A stretch of 8,332 bases of DNA from Pseudomonadota bacterium (GTDB taxonomy: Bacteria > Pseudomonadota > Gammaproteobacteria > Pseudomonadales > UBA5518). A program made the translations under genes and the position numbers. The stretch lies in contig CAUJIL010000220.1 of the NCBI GenBank assembly GCA_963204845.1, positions 1-8,332 on the forward strand, written 5' to 3'. Numbering within the stretch: position 1 is the first letter of the stretch; each line of letters begins with the position of its first letter. Below, in pieces: positions 6,368 to 8,332 of this stretch. The notes beneath the pieces were generated by a model, which was not told the origin of the DNA, did no database searches, and saw only the letters and a program-made list of their open reading frames with translations.

Positions 6368-8332
6368 TCAGCCATTTCCGCGCGCTTCCTGCACGAGTTC
6401 GTAGAGCAGCGCGTGCGCCTCGCGCGGTGTGAGCGCATCGGGGTCGGTGGCGCGCAACCGCGCCGCCAGCGCCTCGGGCCGCGGGTCCGGGTCGAACAGC
6501 AACTGGCCCTGCGCGGGCGCCGCGCTGGCACTGCCGCCGGGGTGCGGGGTCTCGAGTTCCTGCAGCTTGCGCCGTGCCTCCGCGATCACCGGCTGCGGCA
6601 CGCCGGCCAGCGCCGCGACCTGCAGCCCGTAGGAGCGGCTCGCCGGACCCGGGCGCACCGCGTGCAGGAACACGATGCGGTCGGCGTACTCGGTGGCGTC
6701 GAGGTGCACGTTCGCCACCCCCTCGATTTCCTCCGGCAGCGCGGTCAGTTCGAAGTAATGGGTGGCGAACAGCGTGAACGCGCGTTGCCGGCGCGCCAGC
6801 CGCGCCGCGGCGGCCCACGCCAGCGAGAGCCCGTCGAAGGTGCCGGTGCCGCGCCCGATCTCGTCCATCAGCACCAGGCTGCGGTCGGTGGCGTTGTGCA
6901 GGATCGTCGCGGTCTCGGTCATCTCGACCATGAACGTGGAGCGTCCGCCCGCGAGGTCGTCGGAGGAGCCGATGCGCGTGAAGATGCGGTCGACCAGCGG
7001 GATCTCGGCCGCGCTCGCGGGCACGAAGCTGCCGATGTGCGCGAGCAGTGTGATCAGCGCCACCTGGCGCATGAACGTGGATTTTCCGCCCATGTTCGGA
7101 CCGGTGATGATCAGCATGCGGGTGCGTTCGTCGAGCGCGAGATCGTTGGGGATGAACGGCCCGTCGAGCACGCGTTCGACGACCGGATGACGGCCACCGG
7201 TGATGTGCAGGCGCTGTTCGTTGCTGAAGCGCGGCCGGCAGTAGTCGAGCGTGGCGGCACGCTCCGCCAGTGTGGCCAGCACGTCGAGCTCGGCGAGTGC
7301 CGCGGCAGTGCGCTGCAGCGCGGCAAGGTCCTCGAGCAGCCGGTCGAGCAGGCGCTCGTAGAGCCATTTCTCTCGGGCCAGCGCGCGAGCGCGGGCGCTC
7401 AGTGCCTTGTCCTCGAAGGCCTTGAGTTCCGGCGTGATGTAGCGCTCGGCGTTCTTCAGCGTCTGGCGGCGGATGTAGTCCGCCGGCGCCTGCGCGGCCT
7501 GCGCGCGCCCGAGTTCGATGTAGTAGCCGTGCACGCGGTTGTAGCCCACGTGCAGGTTCGCAAGCCCGGTGCGTTCGCGCTCGCGCGCCTCGAGGTCGAG
7601 CAGGAAATCGTGCGCGCCGGAATCCAGCTGGCGCAGCTCGTCGAGTTCCTCGTCGTATCCGTCGGCGATCACGCCGCCGTCGCGCACCACCACCGGCGGA
7701 TTCTCCACCAGCGCGCGCGCGAGCTCTGCGGCGACGTTCGGGAACTCGCCTGCCGCTTCCAGCAGCCGCCGGGTCAGCGGCGCCTCGAGCCCCGCGCAGG
7801 CGGCGTGCAGCGCGGGCAGGCTGGCGAGCGCGGCGCCCAGCCGGCTGAGGTCGCGCGGCCGCGCCGAGCGCAGCGCCACCCGCGCGAGGATGCGTTCGAT
7901 ATCGCCGATCGCGCCCAGCGCCTCGCGCGGTGCGTGGTGACGCGCGTCGTCGACCAGTTCGGCGATCGCCGCCTGACGCGCCTCGAGCTCCTCGCGCCGG
8001 CGCAGCGGGCGGCGCAGCCAGCGGCGCAACCAGCGCGCGCCCATAGCGGTGCGCGTGGTGTCGAGCACCCACGCGAGCGTGTGCTCGTCGCCGCCGCTGA
8101 AGTTGTTGTCGATCTCGAGGTTGCGCAGCGACGCCGCGTCGAGCACCACGGCGTCCTCGCGCGCATCGGGCAGCAGCGCGCGCACGTGCGGCAGCTCGCT
8201 GCGCTGCGTCTCGCGCGCGTAGCGCAGCAGGCAACCGGCCGCGGCGAGTCCCGCGCCGAGCTGCGCGCAGCCGAAGCCCTCCAGATCCCGGGTGCCGAAC
8301 TGCGCGTTCAGCAGCTCGGTGGCGCTGCGCAG
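6368..8332 (-). CDS. mutS: DNA mismatch repair protein MutS (5' end beyond window)
   Basis: MutS recognises mismatches and small loops and recruits MutL. The visible 654 residues run from the connector domain to the C-terminus; roughly 200 N-terminal residues, including the mismatch-contacting Phe-X-Glu, lie past the right edge. The visible part begins LRSATELLNAQFGTRDLEGF, which matches E. coli MutS near its GVRDLRGFG segment. Lever and clamp domains follow (GVIADGYDEELDELRQL; VHGYYIELGRAQAAQAPADY; RRQTLKNAERYITPELK). The ATPase has Walker A GPNMGGKST (visible 411-419; 7102-7076), the GRSTFMVEMTET signature, Walker B with DE (490-491; 6865-6860) and FATHYFELT. Walker B continues GRGTGTFDG, where GRGTSTFDG is usual. 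Near the end, QGQLLF (608-613) fits the beta-clamp binding motif, and DPDALTPREAHALLYEL is the C-terminal oligomerisation helix. Confidence 0.98.
   Translation of the reverse strand: MRSATELLNAQFGTRDLEGFGCAQLGAGLAAAGCLLRYARETQRSELPHVRALLPDAREDAVVLDAASLRNLEIDNNFSGGDEHTLAWVLDTTRTAMGARWLRRWLRRPLRRREELEARQAAIAELVDDARHHAPREALGAIGDIERILARVALRSARPRDLSRLGAALASLPALHAACAGLEAPLTRRLLEAAGEFPNVAAELARALVENPPVVVRDGGVIADGYDEELDELRQLDSGAHDFLLDLEARERERTGLANLHVGYNRVHGYYIELGRAQAAQAPADYIRRQTLKNAERYITPELKAFEDKALSARARALAREKWLYERLLDRLLEDLAALQRTAAALAELDVLATLAERAATLDYCRPRFSNEQRLHITGGRHPVVERVLDGPFIPNDLALDERTRMLIITGPNMGGKSTFMRQVALITLLAHIGSFVPASAAEIPLVDRIFTRIGSSDDLAGGRSTFMVEMTETATILHNATDRSLVLMDEIGRGTGTFDGLSLAWAAAARLARRQRAFTLFATHYFELTALPEEIEGVANVHLDATEYADRIVFLHAVRPGPASRSYGLQVAALAGVPQPVIAEARRKLQELETPHPGGSASAAPAQGQLLFDPDPRPEALAARLRATDPDALTPREAHALLYELVQEARGNG

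Noticed and set aside
5946..8234. Open - strand frame suggesting a roughly 760-residue protein ending in a ferredoxin
   Set aside because: Only the last 107 residues are real (fdxA, with its own ATG, ribosome site and promoter). The upstream part is a different frame of mutS with low-complexity Arg/Ala sequence.

Overview
The window is a very G+C-rich piece of a gammaproteobacterial chromosome. It carries a conserved housekeeping block in nearly the order I know from Pseudomonas: eno, ftsB, ispD, ispF, pcm, nlpD and rpoS on the + strand, then fdxA and mutS convergent on the - strand. The proteins are full-length, canonical family members. The order, RpoS, the 7Fe ferredoxin and the GTAG-headed REP repeats all point to a high-GC gammaproteobacterium (Pseudomonadales, Xanthomonadales, Nevskiales or Chromatiales type). 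I cannot name a genus.

Layout. Positions 31-3524 hold a tightly packed + strand run: enolase (glycolysis), FtsB (divisome), IspD and IspF (two steps of the MEP isoprenoid pathway) and Pcm (repair of isoaspartyl protein damage). ispD/ispF and ispF/pcm are joined by ATGA overlaps. truD and surE, usually found between ispF and pcm, are absent. Positions 3525-3800 are non-coding: a possible terminator, then an AT-rich patch with two TTGACA boxes and a small palindrome, probably the nlpD(-rpoS) promoter region. Positions 3801-5689 hold the lipoprotein NlpD (cell-wall amidase activator) and RpoS (general stress sigma factor), 38 nt apart.

Positions 5686-5929, between the convergent rpoS and fdxA genes, are almost entirely a cluster of REP/BIME hairpin repeats. 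The first REP begins inside the rpoS stop codon. Two BIME copies share identical ends and differ by two 15-bp units. Positions 5946-6269 encode a 7Fe-8S ferredoxin with a probable sigma70 promoter of its own. From 6368 to the right edge runs mutS, whose N-terminal part lies outside the window.

I see no mobile element with a transposase, no CRISPR array, no tRNA or rRNA and no new multi-gene system. The unusual material is the repeat cluster, the missing truD/surE pair, and an NlpD LytM domain that keeps more of the metallopeptidase active site than E. coli NlpD does.
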